From Woeseiaceae bacterium (GTDB lineage Bacteria; Pseudomonadota; Gammaproteobacteria; Steroidobacterales; Woeseiaceae): a stretch of DNA of 64,000 nt. The notes below the pieces were generated by a model. The model saw only the letters and a list, made by a program, of their open reading frames with translations, was not told the DNA's origin and searched no databases. Location of the stretch: contig JAJFKR010000005.1 of assembly GCA_021773095.1 (NCBI GenBank), positions 1-64,000 on the forward strand, given 5' to 3'. Positions 19,922 through 29,655 of the stretch are shown here, in pieces; the stretch's first letter is position 1, and every line of letters starts with the position of its first letter. Both the position numbers and the translations under genes were made by a program.

Positions 19922-21247
19922 ATGCAGCATTGCGATACCTTGATTGCACCCCGATGGTGCGTACCCGTAGAACCGGCCAATGTGGTCTGTTCAGAGCACG
20001 CCGTCATCGTGACCGACGGTCGCGTTATCGACCTTTTGCCGCTGGCCGAAGCTCGCCAAAAATACCAGCCCAGCGCGTTCATTCAGAAACCGGATCACAT
20101 ACTGATTCCTGGGTTTGTCAACGCGCACACACATGCCGCTATGAGTCTGATGCGTGGCATGGCGGATGATATGCCGCTGGAAGCCTGGTTGCAGGAGGGC
20201 ATCTGGCCGGTGGAAAAACGCTGGGTCAGTGCCGAAATGGTTCGAGACGGCACTGAGCTGGCCGTAGCGGAAATGATTGCAGGTGGTACTACCTGCTTCT
20301 CAGATCAATATTTCTTCCCGGAAATCGTCGCTGAGACCGCCGTGGATATGCAGATGCGAGCCATGGTCGGTACTCCGATCATAGAGTTCCCGACGGCCTG
20401 GGCGGCTGATGCCACCGAGTACATGAGCAAGGCCAGCGACCTGGTACACGACCCGTACGCCGAGCACCCCCTGATCTCGACCTGTTTTGCACCGCACTCA
20501 ACGTACGCTTTATCGGATGAATCCTTCATCGAATTACGAGTACTGGCGGATCAACTGGACGTCGGGATCCAGATCCATCTGCATGAAACGGCGGCTGAGG
20601 TCGCGGCCGCTCACAAAAATATGGGGAAACGCCCCTTTGATCGTCTGCAAAACGTTGGACTGATCAACGCGTCATTACTGGCGGTGCATTCCGTTCATAT
20701 GAGTGATGCAGAGATTGAGGTATTCGCCGAATTCGGCGTGAATATCGCACATTGCCCGCGGTCAAACCTCAAACTGGCCAGCGGCATAGCGCCGGTGGCA
20801 AAGTATCTTGACAGAGGAATTAACGTCGCCATCGGTACCGATGGTGCCGCCAGTAACAATACGCTCGATATGCTGTCAGAGATGCGTATGACGGCTTTGC
20901 TCGCCAAAGCCAGCGCGTCGGAAGCGTCGGCGGTGACCGCATCTGACGCACTACGCATGGCGACGCTGAACGGCGCGATGGCGCTCGGACTCGGACATGA
21001 AATCGGCTCAATTGAACCCGGTAAGTGGGCCGATCTTACTTGTGTTGATCTCAATCGAATACACAGTCAACCCGTTTACGATCCCGTCTCGCAACTGGTG
21101 TACACGGCGAGAGCCGACCAGATAAGCGACGTATGGATTGCCGGCAAGCATCTGTTGGATAATCGGCAATTCGCCCATATAGACACAGACAACCTGCTGC
21201 AACGCAGCAATGAGTGGCGCGATCGATTTGCTACGGCTCAATATTGA
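19922..21247 (+). CDS. mtaD: TRZ/ATZ-family amidohydrolase, probable 5'-methylthioadenosine / S-adenosylhomocysteine deaminase
   Basis: A 441-residue metal-dependent deaminase. Motifs: PGFVNAHTHAAMSLMRG (metal His pair), HLHETAAEV, NIAHCPRSNLKLASG and GTDGAASNNTLDM (metal Asp). The substrate assignment is by family habit. In Pseudomonas the same gene precedes ubiG, mupP and yciK near gyrA, as here. The N-terminus aligns naturally at this ATG even though no ribosome-binding site precedes it, consistent with a leaderless mRNA. The gene symbol is provisional. Confidence 0.85.
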   Translation: MQHCDTLIAPRWCVPVEPANVVCSEHAVIVTDGRVIDLLPLAEARQKYQPSAFIQKPDHILIPGFVNAHTHAAMSLMRGMADDMPLEAWLQEGIWPVEKRWVSAEMVRDGTELAVAEMIAGGTTCFSDQYFFPEIVAETAVDMQMRAMVGTPIIEFPTAWAADATEYMSKASDLVHDPYAEHPLISTCFAPHSTYALSDESFIELRVLADQLDVGIQIHLHETAAEVAAAHKNMGKRPFDRLQNVGLINASLLAVHSVHMSDAEIEVFAEFGVNIAHCPRSNLKLASGIAPVAKYLDRGINVAIGTDGAASNNTLDMLSEMRMTALLAKASASEASAVTASDALRMATLNGAMALGLGHEIGSIEPGKWADLTCVDLNRIHSQPVYDPVSQLVYTARADQISDVWIAGKHLLDNRQFAHIDTDNLLQRSNEWRDRFATAQY

Positions 21248-21265
21248 AGACAGGCAGGTATCACG

Positions 21266-21973
21266 ATGAATACGGCTAGAGAAAATGTTGATCCCGCGGA
21301 GGTCGCAAAATTTGAGGCCCTAGCCTCACGCTGGTGGGACCCTGATGGCGAGTTCCGCCCGTTGCACGAGATCAATCCACTGCGACTCGACTGGATTCGC
21401 CAACACGTTCAATTGTCAGGTAGTGAGGTCATTGATATTGGTTGCGGCGGTGGAATTCTTGCCGAATCAATGGCGGCGGCCAAGGCAAGCGTCACCGGTA
21501 TCGATATGGCCGAGGCGCCCCTGGCTGTTGCGAGGTTGCACCTGCATGAGTCCGCGGTAGAAGTTGAATACCGGCAGGCCACGGCCGAGGAACTCGCTCT
21601 CGAAAAATCCGAAGCGTATGACGTAGTGACTTGTCTGGAGATGCTTGAGCACGTCCCGGACCCTGCGCAGGTGATCCGGTCCTGCGCCGAACTCGTAAAG
21701 CCGGGAGGGCATATTTTCTTCTCGACAATAAACCGTAATCCCAAATCATTCGCCTTCGCTATCGTTGGTGCCGAATACGTTCTCAAGTTACTACCTGCCG
21801 GAACGCATGAGTATGAGAAATTCATTCGACCGTCAGAACTTGAATCCTGGGCACGACACGCCGGTCTCTCATTACAGGACAGCACTGGTATGCACTACAA
21901 CCCGCTCACGAAAGAATATTCGCTCGGCAAGAATCTGGACGTTAATTACCTGATGTATTTTCGACGTGACTGA
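21266..21973 (+). CDS. ubiG: Ubiquinone biosynthesis O-methyltransferase
   Basis: SAM-dependent enzyme performing both O-methylations of ubiquinone synthesis. It begins [20 protein letters not shown] and has the characteristic [20 protein letters not shown], the SAM-binding [16 protein letters not shown], the [11 protein letters not shown] motif and [19 protein letters not shown]. The 235-residue length fits. A weak CAGG-type site precedes the ATG. The stop overlaps the next gene's GTG start by eight bases. Confidence 0.96.
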   Translation: MNTARENVDPAEVAKFEALASRWWDPDGEFRPLHEINPLRLDWIRQHVQLSGSEVIDIGCGGGILAESMAAAKASVTGIDMAEAPLAVARLHLHESAVEVEYRQATAEELALEKSEAYDVVTCLEMLEHVPDPAQVIRSCAELVKPGGHIFFSTINRNPKSFAFAIVGAEYVLKLLPAGTHEYEKFIRPSELESWARHAGLSLQDSTGMHYNPLTKEYSLGKNLDVNYLMYFRRD

Positions 21974-22655
21974 ACTTAACGGCGCTGAATACAATGCTGT
22001 CCTGTTTGATCTTGACGGTACTCTGGTTGATACCGCACCGGACATGGTCGCGGTTCTGCAACGCCTGCAACAAGAGCACGGCGTCGAAGCCTCCCCATAC
22101 GATCTGGCCCGATCCAATGTGTCTAACGGCGCCGTCGGTCTGTTGACCCTGGGTTTTCCGGAGCTCGAAATCGAGTTCGGGGATGAACTCCACCAACATT
22201 TTCTGGAGCTCTATGCAGAGACGATTTGCCAGGAGTCCAGAGTCTTTGGTCAGCTGGATCAGTTACTGGATCAACTTGAAGCGCTGGACTGTCCCTGGGG
22301 TGTGGTTACCAACAAGCCCGAACAGCTGACCGTGCCATTATTGATTGAGTTGGGTTTGGCAGAACGCTCATCGTGCATCATCAGCGGCGATACCCTCGCG
22401 GTTCGAAAACCCGATCCCGGACCACTGCTGCTCGCCTGCGATCTTATTGGTGTGGATCCTGGAGCGTCGATTTACATTGGCGATGCGGAGCGCGATATCG
22501 AAGCCGGGCGTCGTGCAGGGATGGCGACGATTGCCGCGAGCTACGGTTACGTCACGGAAGACGACGATCCGCGAGAATGGGATGCCGACGTGATCGCGAC
22601 TACCACAGAAGAACTCACACAAATCGTGCTCAAAGCAGTTAATCTGGATACCTGA
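21966..22655 (+). CDS. mupP: HAD hydrolase, probable N-acetylmuramate 6-phosphate phosphatase (or phosphoglycolate phosphatase)
   Basis: HAD-IA phosphatase with all motifs: nucleophile FDLDGTLVD, motif II VVTNKP, motif III Lys in [12 protein letters not shown] and motif [17 protein letters not shown]. Simple annotation would give phosphoglycolate phosphatase. The position directly after ubiG in a cluster with mtaD and yciK, and segments such as WGVVTNKP and PLLLAC, match what I recall of Pseudomonas MupP, which dephosphorylates MurNAc-6-phosphate in the peptidoglycan recycling bypass. It starts with GTG inside the end of ubiG, implying coupled translation. Whether amgK and murU exist elsewhere cannot be seen. 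Confidence 0.78.
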   Translation: MTELNGAEYNAVLFDLDGTLVDTAPDMVAVLQRLQQEHGVEASPYDLARSNVSNGAVGLLTLGFPELEIEFGDELHQHFLELYAETICQESRVFGQLDQLLDQLEALDCPWGVVTNKPEQLTVPLLIELGLAERSSCIISGDTLAVRKPDPGPLLLACDLIGVDPGASIYIGDAERDIEAGRRAGMATIAASYGYVTEDDDPREWDADVIATTTEELTQIVLKAVNLDT

Positions 22656-23887
22656 TGAACAATCTCGACATAGATCCTGCCTATTTGACTATCGGTTTGC
22701 CCGCGGTTGCTCTTGGGATATTACTCGGCGTACTGATCGCCTGGCTGATTGGCAATAGTCGCCGGCAACGAATGATCGAGGAACGCGAGTCGGCCTTTGA
22801 GCTCGCGAATGCCAAACTGACCCAGACGTTTACCGAACTTTCGAATCGCTCGTTGCAGGCCAATAGTGACACCTTCCTGAAGCTCGCCGAACAGAAGCTC
22901 GAAACCCACCAGGAAAAAGCGAAGTCCGAATTAGGTGAACGTGAGAAAGCGGTCGAGGCGCTGGTCAAACCGATAAACGACGCACTCAAAGCTTCACAAA
23001 AGCAGATTGCCGACCTGGAAAAATCGCGTAGCGAGGCCTACGGCGGCATCAAAAGCCAACTCGAAGAAATGCAACTTAACCAAAAATCTCTGCAGCAGGA
23101 AACGCAAAATCTTGTCAATGCCCTGCGCCGCCCGGAAGTACGTGGTCGTTGGGGCGAAATCACCCTGCGCCGACTCGTTGAACTGGCGGGCATGGTCGAA
23201 CATTGTGACTTCGTCGAACAGGTTCATACCGAAAATGATGGCCAGATTTTTCGGCCCGATATGGTTGTTCGAATGCCGGATGAACGCGAACTCGTGGTCG
23301 ATGTCAAAACGCCGCTCGATGCTTATCTGACGGCGGCTGAAGCGCCGGATGATGCGCAGCGCCAAACGGGACTGGAGCGCCATGCGAAGAATGTACGAGC
23401 GCACATTCGTATGCTGGCATCAAAAGCGTATTGGAGTCAGTTTGAAAAAAGTCCTGAATTCGTCATCTTATTCATCCCCGGTGATCAGTTCCTCAGTGCG
23501 GCACTCAATGAAGACCCGGATCTCATCGAGTACGCGCTATCTGAGCAGATCATTCTCGCCACACCCACCAGCTTCGTTGCCCTCTTAAAAGCAGTTGCAT
23601 ACGGTTGGCGGCAGATGGCACTCGCCGACAGTGCGAAAGAAATTCGGGAATTGGCGGAAGATCTCTACGCACGCCTTGCGACCTACGTGGCACACATGAA
23701 CAAAGTCGGACGACAACTTTCGAGCAGCGTAGATAATTTCAACAAAGCCGTAGGCTCCCTGGAACGCAAGGTGCTTCCCGGTGCCCGAAAATTTGTTGAG
23801 CTCGGCGTGCACCCCAAAAAAGAAATGGAAAAACTTGAGTCCATCGAGTCCGTTCCGCGCACCATGATCGAAGGAAACGATTCTTGA
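22655..23887 (+). CDS. rmuC: DNA recombination protein RmuC
   Basis: Membrane-anchored protein with a restriction-endonuclease-like fold thought to limit inversions between inverted repeats. Residues 8-30 form one membrane helix (LPAVALGILLGVLIAWLIG), residues 35-140 a long charged coiled coil, and the rest the nuclease-like domain, with VRGRWGEITLRRLVELAGM, RPDMVVRMPDERELVVDVKTP and LFIPGDQFLSAAL. Full length at 410 residues. The ATG shares one base with the mupP stop and its stop overlaps the yciK start, so it is inserted within a coupled operon. Confidence 0.93.
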   Translation: MNNLDIDPAYLTIGLPAVALGILLGVLIAWLIGNSRRQRMIEERESAFELANAKLTQTFTELSNRSLQANSDTFLKLAEQKLETHQEKAKSELGEREKAVEALVKPINDALKASQKQIADLEKSRSEAYGGIKSQLEEMQLNQKSLQQETQNLVNALRRPEVRGRWGEITLRRLVELAGMVEHCDFVEQVHTENDGQIFRPDMVVRMPDERELVVDVKTPLDAYLTAAEAPDDAQRQTGLERHAKNVRAHIRMLASKAYWSQFEKSPEFVILFIPGDQFLSAALNEDPDLIEYALSEQIILATPTSFVALLKAVAYGWRQMALADSAKEIRELAEDLYARLATYVAHMNKVGRQLSSSVDNFNKAVGSLERKVLPGARKFVELGVHPKKEMEKLESIESVPRTMIEGNDS

Positions 23888-24636
23888 GCACAGATCCAGG
23901 GACGTACACGTATTCTGATGACGTGTTACGAGATCGTATCATCATGATTACCGGGGCCAGCGACGGCATCGGCAAGGCGCTTGCGCTGGAGGTTGCACGA
24001 CTGGGCGCCCAGGTGATTTTGCACGGTCGAAATTCCGCGAAGCTTGAGGAGGTTTACGACGAGGTCGATGCGATTGACGGTGCCGTGCGACCTTCGATCG
24101 CGGTGCTGGATCTTGCCTCCGCCAATGCCGAAAATTACACGACCCTGGCGACCAGCCTTGAAGATGAGTTCGGTCGACTCGACGGGTTGGTGCACAATGC
24201 AAGCATTCTTGGCGAACGCTTCGCTATTGATCAATATGACGCTGTCGTGTGGCAAAAAGTGATGCACGTAAACGTGACAGCAGCGTTTGCGCTGACACAG
24301 GTTACTTTGCCATTACTCAAGAAATCCGAAGACGCCTCTATTATATTTACGAGTAGCGGTGTTGGCCGAACCGGCAAAGCCTTTTGGGGCGCCTATGCGG
24401 TTTCGAAATTCGCAACGGAAGGGCTATCCGAGGTACTCGCCGATGAACATCGGCACTCGGCGCTTCGTGTCAATTGTATTAACCCGGGTGCAACCCGCAC
24501 CAATATGCGACTGGCTGCCTACCCGGCCGAAGACCGGAGTGTATTAAAGACTGCGGATGAGATATTGGCGCCCTATATTTACTTGCTGAGTGCGGCCAGC
24601 AAGAATGTGACGGGCGAGAGTTTTGACGCGCAATAA
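23884..24636 (+). CDS. yciK: YciK-type short-chain dehydrogenase/reductase
   Basis: NAD(P)-dependent oxidoreductase of unknown substrate. Motifs: ITGASDGIGKALALEVARLG for the cofactor, LVHNASILG, and the catalytic Ser and Tyr-x-x-x-Lys in TSSGVGRTGKAFWGAYAVSKFA. The GRxGxxxWGAYAVSKFA block is characteristic of YciK. It begins with TTG, which overlaps the rmuC stop by four bases. It ends 19 bases before convergent rluB, with no clear terminator between. Confidence 0.88.
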   Translation: MSTDPGTYTYSDDVLRDRIIMITGASDGIGKALALEVARLGAQVILHGRNSAKLEEVYDEVDAIDGAVRPSIAVLDLASANAENYTTLATSLEDEFGRLDGLVHNASILGERFAIDQYDAVVWQKVMHVNVTAAFALTQVTLPLLKKSEDASIIFTSSGVGRTGKAFWGAYAVSKFATEGLSEVLADEHRHSALRVNCINPGATRTNMRLAAYPAEDRSVLKTADEILAPYIYLLSAASKNVTGESFDAQ

Positions 24637-24655
24637 TCAACTTTAACTGAACACG

Positions 24656-25474
24656 TTATCGTTTTGTTTTATAACGTTGTTTATTGCCTTTCCAGACGCT
24701 TTTCTTAGCATTTTTTGGTGCTTGATAGTCGTCGACTGGCGGCTTGAGTCCGGCAGCGAGGTACAAGGACTTTGTCTGCGCCGGTGTCAACGCTTCATAC
24801 TTGCCACGCCGTAGTTTTCTAGGTAACTGGATCGGGCCGTAAGCAAGCCGAATAAGACGACTGACCTCCAGACCCACGGCCTCCCAAAGGCGGCGAACCT
24901 CCCGATTTCGACCTTCCTTTAGCGTGACATCAAACCAACGGTTGGCGCCTTCCCCTCCTCCCGCTTCCACGCTATCGAATTTGGCCGGGCCATCGTCCAA
25001 AGTAATACCGGACTGCAATTTCGCCAGTACCGCCTGCCCGGGATTTCCGTGCACCCGCACAGCGTACTTACGAACGATTTCGGCCGAGGGGTGCATAAGG
25101 CCGTTGGCCAACGCACCGTCGGTCGTAAAAATCAAGAGACCTGTTGTGGCAAGATCGAGTCGTCCGACTGCGACCCAGCGGGCGCCTCTGAGCCGCGGCA
25201 AAGCGTCGAATACGAGCTTGCGGCCGCCCGGGTCTTCGCGACTGGTGATTTCGTCTCCGGGTTTGTTGTAGATGATATGGCGATGCGCCTCCGCCGTTGC
25301 CCGGACGCTGAGTGGTCGACCGTCAAAGCTTATTTTTTCGGTGCCCTCGATATGATCGCCCAGTTCAGCGACCTTGCCGTCGATAGTCAGGCGGCCCTCC
25401 CTGATCCAGGTCTCCACCTTGCGCCGTGATCCGTGGCCCGCGGCCGCGAGCACTTTTTGAATGCGCTCAGCCAA
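24656..25474 (-). CDS. rluB: 23S rRNA pseudouridine synthase B
   Basis: Modifies U2605 of 23S rRNA. An N-terminal S4 RNA-binding domain ([20 protein letters not shown]) precedes the catalytic domain with the essential Asp in [14 protein letters not shown] and the later [19 protein letters not shown]. The C-terminal tail is basic ([16 protein letters not shown]), consistent with RNA binding. It follows scpB with an eight-base overlap, a common scpA-scpB-rluB order. Confidence 0.94.
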   Translation of the reverse strand: MAERIQKVLAAAGHGSRRKVETWIREGRLTIDGKVAELGDHIEGTEKISFDGRPLSVRATAEAHRHIIYNKPGDEITSREDPGGRKLVFDALPRLRGARWVAVGRLDLATTGLLIFTTDGALANGLMHPSAEIVRKYAVRVHGNPGQAVLAKLQSGITLDDGPAKFDSVEAGGGEGANRWFDVTLKEGRNREVRRLWEAVGLEVSRLIRLAYGPIQLPRKLRRGKYEALTPAQTKSLYLAAGLKPPVDDYQAPKNAKKSVWKGNKQRYKTKR

Positions 25475-26213
25475 CCGGTTCTGGCCAGTCAGAGACGGTA
25501 AGATCCTCCTCGTCTGGCGGAACTGCCTCGAGCTGCTCTTCCATCCCCTCCGGGTAAAGTACCGGGACGTCGTTGACGTCAGGCTCTACAACGCCTGCTT
25601 CAACGGCATTAATTGCGCTATCACCAATCTCACCTGCCCCATCCTGACCTTCAACCTCAGGTAGATTCAGCTGCACTCTGAGGCTTTCCCAGTCCGACAG
25701 ATCAGCTAACGGTGGCAGATCATCAAGTCTCTTAAGACTGAAGTAGTCGAGAAACCCTTTCGTTGTCCCAAACATCGCCGGACGACCCGGTACATCGCGA
25801 TGCCCAACCACACGCACCCAATCACGTTCCAGCAATTGCCGTGTGATATTGCTGCTGACTGACACACCTCGAATCTCCTCGATATCGCCGCGCGTAATGG
25901 GCTGCCGATAGGCTATCAAAGCGAGCGTTTCGAACAAGGCGCGCGAATAGCGTGGTGGCCGCTCTTCCCACAGTTTCTGCAAGCGGTCAGCCATTGACGA
26001 CTTCACCTGCATTCGAAATCCGGACGCTACTTCAGAAACGACTATGCCACGTAACTCATACTCTTCGTTGAGCGTGGCAATCGCCTTTCGAATCTCGGAT
26101 TTTTCGGGAGCCATGCGGCCGTCGAAGAGGTCTTTCAACTGGTCAATATTAAGAGGACGCCCTGCCGCCAGCAATGCCGCCTCAAGAAAATATTTGATTT
26201 CGTTCTCGTCCAT
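25467..26213 (-). CDS. scpB: Segregation and condensation protein B
   Basis: Winged-helix partner of the kleisin ScpA in the SMC-ScpAB condensin complex. The two winged-helix regions are visible ([19 protein letters not shown] and [20 protein letters not shown]), with [22 protein letters not shown] at the end of the conserved part. The acidic C-terminal tail to residue 248 is low complexity. It begins at the last base of the scpA stop. smc itself is in this window at 36.6-40.1 kb, in a separate operon. Confidence 0.94.
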   Translation of the reverse strand: MDENEIKYFLEAALLAAGRPLNIDQLKDLFDGRMAPEKSEIRKAIATLNEEYELRGIVVSEVASGFRMQVKSSMADRLQKLWEERPPRYSRALFETLALIAYRQPITRGDIEEIRGVSVSSNITRQLLERDWVRVVGHRDVPGRPAMFGTTKGFLDYFSLKRLDDLPPLADLSDWESLRVQLNLPEVEGQDGAGEIGDSAINAVEAGVVEPDVNDVPVLYPEGMEEQLEAVPPDEEDLTVSDWPEPVG

Positions 26214-27130
26214 TACTCTGCTTCCAGGGAGTTCGGGTTCTCTGCGGAACCCTGCTCTTCTTCACCGACCAAACGCACCGATGACGCGGCTCGTACGTGC
26301 AGTGGCGCGTACTGTTCTGACTGAACGACTTCGATCACCGATTCTCGCAATAGCTCCAGGAGCGCAATAAAAGTCACTGCCACACCCATGCGACCCTCCT
26401 CGGCATCGAACAGATCCGCAAATCCGGTAAAGTCACTTGCCTTGATGCGTGCCAGGATCTCGCTCATACGCTGGCGAACCGATAACGGTTCGCGCTGCAT
26501 ACTCAGATTCGAAAACATCTCGGCACGCTTGAGCACATCGTGAAACGCAAGTAACAACTCTTTCATCGTGACATCGGGCAACTTCGTGGTAACTTTTCGT
26601 TCCGGAGCATCTGCAGATGCAACAAACACATCGCGTTCCAAACGGGGCAAGTCACCGATGTCTTCAGCGGCCTTCTTGAACCGCTCGTATTCCTGCAAGC
26701 GTCGAACCAACTCGGCCCTGGGGTCATCCTCTTCGTTTTCTTCGGTCTGGGGCCGAGGTAATAACATTCGAGATTTTATTTCGGCCAGCATGGCGGCCAT
26801 GAGCAGGTATTCGCCCGCCAATTCGAGCTGCATCTCCTGCATCACCTCGATGTATTCGACATACTGCTTGGTGATTTCGGCAATCGGGATATCAAGAACG
26901 TCGATGTTTTGACGTCGAATCAAATACAAGAGCAGATCAAGCGGCCCCTCGAATGCCTCCAGAAAAACCTGCAGCGCGTACGGCGGAATATAAAGATCCT
27001 GAGGCAGCGTCGTGACTGGCTCGCCGTCAACAACGGCGAACGGCATCTCGCCCTGCGCAGGTGACTGCTTCTCGTCCTGGGCGGGTTTGGGCGCGTCTTC
27101 TGGGGTCAGGACTGTTAATTCGGGTTTCAT
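26213..27130 (-). CDS. scpA: Segregation and condensation protein A
   Basis: Kleisin subunit bridging the SMC heads. The N-terminal conserved stretch FEGPLDLLLYLIRRQNIDVLDI is clear, followed by YLLMAAMLAEIKSRMLLPRP and, near the C-terminus, VTFIALLELLRESVIEVVQ. The first 40 residues are a non-conserved lead. At 305 residues it is slightly longer than average. First gene of the scpA-scpB-rluB run. Confidence 0.94.
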   Translation of the reverse strand: MKPELTVLTPEDAPKPAQDEKQSPAQGEMPFAVVDGEPVTTLPQDLYIPPYALQVFLEAFEGPLDLLLYLIRRQNIDVLDIPIAEITKQYVEYIEVMQEMQLELAGEYLLMAAMLAEIKSRMLLPRPQTEENEEDDPRAELVRRLQEYERFKKAAEDIGDLPRLERDVFVASADAPERKVTTKLPDVTMKELLLAFHDVLKRAEMFSNLSMQREPLSVRQRMSEILARIKASDFTGFADLFDAEEGRMGVAVTFIALLELLRESVIEVVQSEQYAPLHVRAASSVRLVGEEEQGSAENPNSLEAE

Positions 27131-27198
27131 GCAGTTTCCGGACGATTACGCCGTATTGTGCAGCGTATTGCGGCGCATTCTATCGCATATTCTGGCCA

Positions 27199-27819
27199 TC
27201 AGGTGAACTGGCTAACATCACCGCGACCGACACGTAACACATCGACCCTGTCGTTCGACAGGTCCAAAACGGTGGTCGGCTCGAGGCCGGGTGGGCCGCA
27301 GTCGATAATGGCTTCAATCTGATTTCCGATCTTGTCTTCGATCTCCAAGGGATCCGTCAATGGCATCTCATCACCGGGCAATGTCAGAGTCGAACTCATG
27401 ATGGGCTCCTTTAGTGCGCCAAGCATCGAGTGCACCAGCGGATGCTCTGGCACGCGAAGTCCGATCGTGCGGCGCTTGGGATTCTGCAGCATCTTGGGCA
27501 CCTCACGAGTTGCCGGTAAAATGAAGGTATACGGGCCAGGTGTGAGTGATCTGATCAGGCGATACGCCCAATTGTCGACTCGCGCGTATGTGCTGATCGA
27601 AGAAAGATCGGCGCACACCAGCGTGAAGTTGTGCTTCTTGTCGGCACGTCGAATCCTGCGAATTCTGTCGATGGCCTTTCTGTCACCTATATGGCAACCA
27701 AATGCATAGCTGGAATCAGTCGGATACGCGACCAGCCCACCGCTTTGAATGATTCGGGCGACCATTGCTACCCGACGCGGTTGCGGGTCAATGGGATGCA
27801 TTTCTATGAGTTTGGCCAC
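27199..27819 (-). CDS. yciO: YciO-type Sua5/YrdC family protein (threonylcarbamoyladenylate synthase family)
   Basis: A YrdC-fold protein with VAYPTDSSYAFGC, KKHNFTLVC, SLTPGPYTFILPAT, IGLRVPEHPLV and a PTTVLDLS end. This pattern follows the YciO branch more closely than TsaC, which makes the t6A intermediate; YciO's own role is less settled. The open frame reaches 27861, but resemblance begins only near MHPIDPQPRR; GTG at 27819 is a reasonable start and no good ribosome-binding site decides it. It is divergent from yciB. Confidence 0.85.
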   Translation of the reverse strand: MAKLIEMHPIDPQPRRVAMVARIIQSGGLVAYPTDSSYAFGCHIGDRKAIDRIRRIRRADKKHNFTLVCADLSSISTYARVDNWAYRLIRSLTPGPYTFILPATREVPKMLQNPKRRTIGLRVPEHPLVHSMLGALKEPIMSSTLTLPGDEMPLTDPLEIEDKIGNQIEAIIDCGPPGLEPTTVLDLSNDRVDVLRVGRGDVSQFT

Positions 27820-27903
27820 GCGCGGATTGTAGGGGAGCAACCGCTTCGCGGATACCCCCACAATACGCTATTATTCGCGGCCACTTCGGCCGCCCAAAGG
27901 GGC

Positions 27904-28461
27904 ATGATGAATCTGTTGTTCGAATTTCTGCCACTATTCCTGTTTTTGGGTGCATTCCTTTACAAGGGTATTTATTTCGCGTTGGTCGTATTGATGATCG
28001 CAATGCCCTTGGGAGTGCTAATTAAATACATCCGCACGAAATCTCTCGACAAGATGTATTTTTGGTCGACGATATTCCTGTTAATTGCCGGTGGGCTGAC
28101 ACTGTACTTCCGAAACCCACTGTTCCTGTATTGGAAGCCAACCGTTTTTTACTGGGTTGTTGCACTAGCATTTCTGGGCAGTCAGTTCTTTAGTGAGGTA
28201 CCCCTGGTGCAGCGTTTTTTCGGCTTGGTGGATGGTCTAAGCCTCGATCAAATTTCTGCTGCGCAATGGAAAAAACTGAACCTGGTCTGGGTATTATTTT
28301 TTGTCGGTGCCGGAATGTTGAACATCTACGTCGCCTACAATTTTGAGCAGGCGACCTGGGTGAAATTCAAGGTATTCGGCCTGATGGCATTAACCTTTAT
28401 ATTCATGCTCGTGCAGACATTATGGATCGCTAACCTCATTGGCGACGATGACGCTCCATGA
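27904..28461 (+). CDS. yciB: Inner-membrane septation protein YciB (IspZ)
   Basis: Hydrophobic protein of about 185 residues with five predicted membrane helices, starting MMNLLFEFLPLFLFLGAFL and containing KPTVFYWVVALAFLGSQFF, WKKLNLVWVLFF and YVAYNFEQATWVKFKVFG, which are typical of YciB. The family is linked to cell-envelope synthesis and septation, without known chemistry. Starts at 27904 or 27907 are both possible; an AAAGGGG lies just ahead. It is coupled to bolA through an ATGA overlap. Confidence 0.93.
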   Translation: MMNLLFEFLPLFLFLGAFLYKGIYFALVVLMIAMPLGVLIKYIRTKSLDKMYFWSTIFLLIAGGLTLYFRNPLFLYWKPTVFYWVVALAFLGSQFFSEVPLVQRFFGLVDGLSLDQISAAQWKKLNLVWVLFFVGAGMLNIYVAYNFEQATWVKFKVFGLMALTFIFMLVQTLWIANLIGDDDAP

Positions 28462-28739
28462 CCGCGGAGCGTACCGCAAGAATAGAAGCGCTATTAACCG
28501 AGGCGTTTTCGCCCGATCACATTCTTGTCAAAGACCAAAGCCACTTACATGCCGGACATGCGGGCAGCAGAGATGGGCGCGGACATTTTGAGGTCATGAT
28601 CGTTGCCGACTCTTTCGCCGGGCAAAGCAGAATTGCATGTCATCGTCTTATATACGACGCGCTGGGCCAGTTAATGAACACCGATATACACGCTTTGAGC
28701 ATTCGGGCCAGTGCGAAAAACACGGATGAATCGACGTAA
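28458..28739 (+). CDS. bolA: BolA family protein
   Basis: A 93-residue BolA-type protein; relatives partner with monothiol glutaredoxins in Fe-S cluster trafficking or act in morphology control. Visible: RIEALLTEAFSPDHILVKD, the HAGH motif, GHFEVMIVADSFAGQSRIACHR cut here as GHFEVMIVADSF and RIACHRLIYDALG, with the conserved His. It starts four bases inside the end of yciB. Confidence 0.93.
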   Translation: MTAERTARIEALLTEAFSPDHILVKDQSHLHAGHAGSRDGRGHFEVMIVADSFAGQSRIACHRLIYDALGQLMNTDIHALSIRASAKNTDEST

Positions 28740-28789
28740 ATCTCTAGCCAATCATTTATGATGCGCAAAATTTGACAAAGGACTCCACC

Positions 28790-29590
28790 ATGAACTCAAC
28801 TCCCGGCTCCAACTCGTTTGGAACCCGAATTGCCAACGTCACATTGAGCGCCGCATTGCTGTTGTGCGCTTCGACTGCATTCGCTCAACAGACCGAGACA
28901 ACCACGCTGTTCAGCAATGACGTGCTTGAGCTGCTGATTGAATCACGAATTCAAAAACCGGTGAGCCAGGCCACAGCACAGGACCGGGCTTCCGCGATTG
29001 ACGAGCTGACTAATATCTACCTGATATCAAACCTGCCACGGGCTGTCGAACTGGGCGAGAGTCCGGAGATTCGCGCGCAACTAGACCTTCAGGAGAGGGC
29101 GATCATTTTTAATGCGTTTGCAACGGAATTTCTCCAGGAAAACCAGGCGACCGATCAGGAAGTTTTTAACGCCTACGAAGAACAAGTTGCTCTGGCGCCG
29201 CCCAAGGAATTCAAAGCTCGCCACATTATCGTGGAAACACAGGGTGAAGCTGTGGCGCTTATTGCAGATCTTCAGGGCGGTGCAGATTTCGTCACCCTCG
29301 CAAAGGAACACTCAACCGGTCCATCGGCGCCATCGGGCGGCGACCTCGGATGGTTTACTGCTCAAGCGATGGTGAAGCCGTTTTCGGATGCGGTTGGAAC
29401 GATGGAAGACGGATCATTTACCACCTCGCCCGTACAAACCCAGTTCGGCTGGCATGTCATTCTGCGCGAGGACTCACGCGACAGTACACCGCCTCCTTTG
29501 GACAGCGTGAGCGATGTGATCAAACAACGAATTGCACAGCAGAAATTTCAGGAATACATGATTAGTTTGCGGTCAATAGTCGCGGAGTAG
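28790..29590 (+). CDS. Periplasmic parvulin-type peptidyl-prolyl isomerase
   Basis: A 266-residue exported protein of the PpiC/SurA type. A signal peptide ends at STAFA-QQ around residue 33. Residues 35-135 form a helical region, and residues 140-235 the parvulin domain (ARHIIVETQGEAVALI, SGGDLGWFTAQAMVKPF, VQTQFGWHVILRED). The ATG at 28790 is chosen over TTG at 28772 because AAAGGA sits about seven bases upstream. It likely assists folding of secreted or outer-membrane proteins. A strong terminator follows, closing the yciB-bolA-ppiC run. Confidence 0.92.
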   Translation: MNSTPGSNSFGTRIANVTLSAALLLCASTAFAQQTETTTLFSNDVLELLIESRIQKPVSQATAQDRASAIDELTNIYLISNLPRAVELGESPEIRAQLDLQERAIIFNAFATEFLQENQATDQEVFNAYEEQVALAPPKEFKARHIIVETQGEAVALIADLQGGADFVTLAKEHSTGPSAPSGGDLGWFTAQAMVKPFSDAVGTMEDGSFTTSPVQTQFGWHVILREDSRDSTPPPLDSVSDVIKQRIAQQKFQEYMISLRSIVAE

Positions 29591-29628
29591 TTTGGACTTA
29601 ACTTAATACGAAGATTCTGTTCAGCTTG

Positions 29629-29655
29629 GGGCACCATTTGGTGCCCTTTTCTTTT
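29629..29655 (+). terminator. Intrinsic terminator after the parvulin gene
   Basis: GGGCACC (29629-29635), loop ATTT, GGTGCCC (29640-29646), then TTTTCTTTT. Confidence 0.9.

Noticed and set aside
27631..27903. N-terminal extension of YciB
   Set aside because: The extra 91 residues are antisense to yciO and lack any hydrophobic or family pattern; the conserved protein starts at the Met near 27904.
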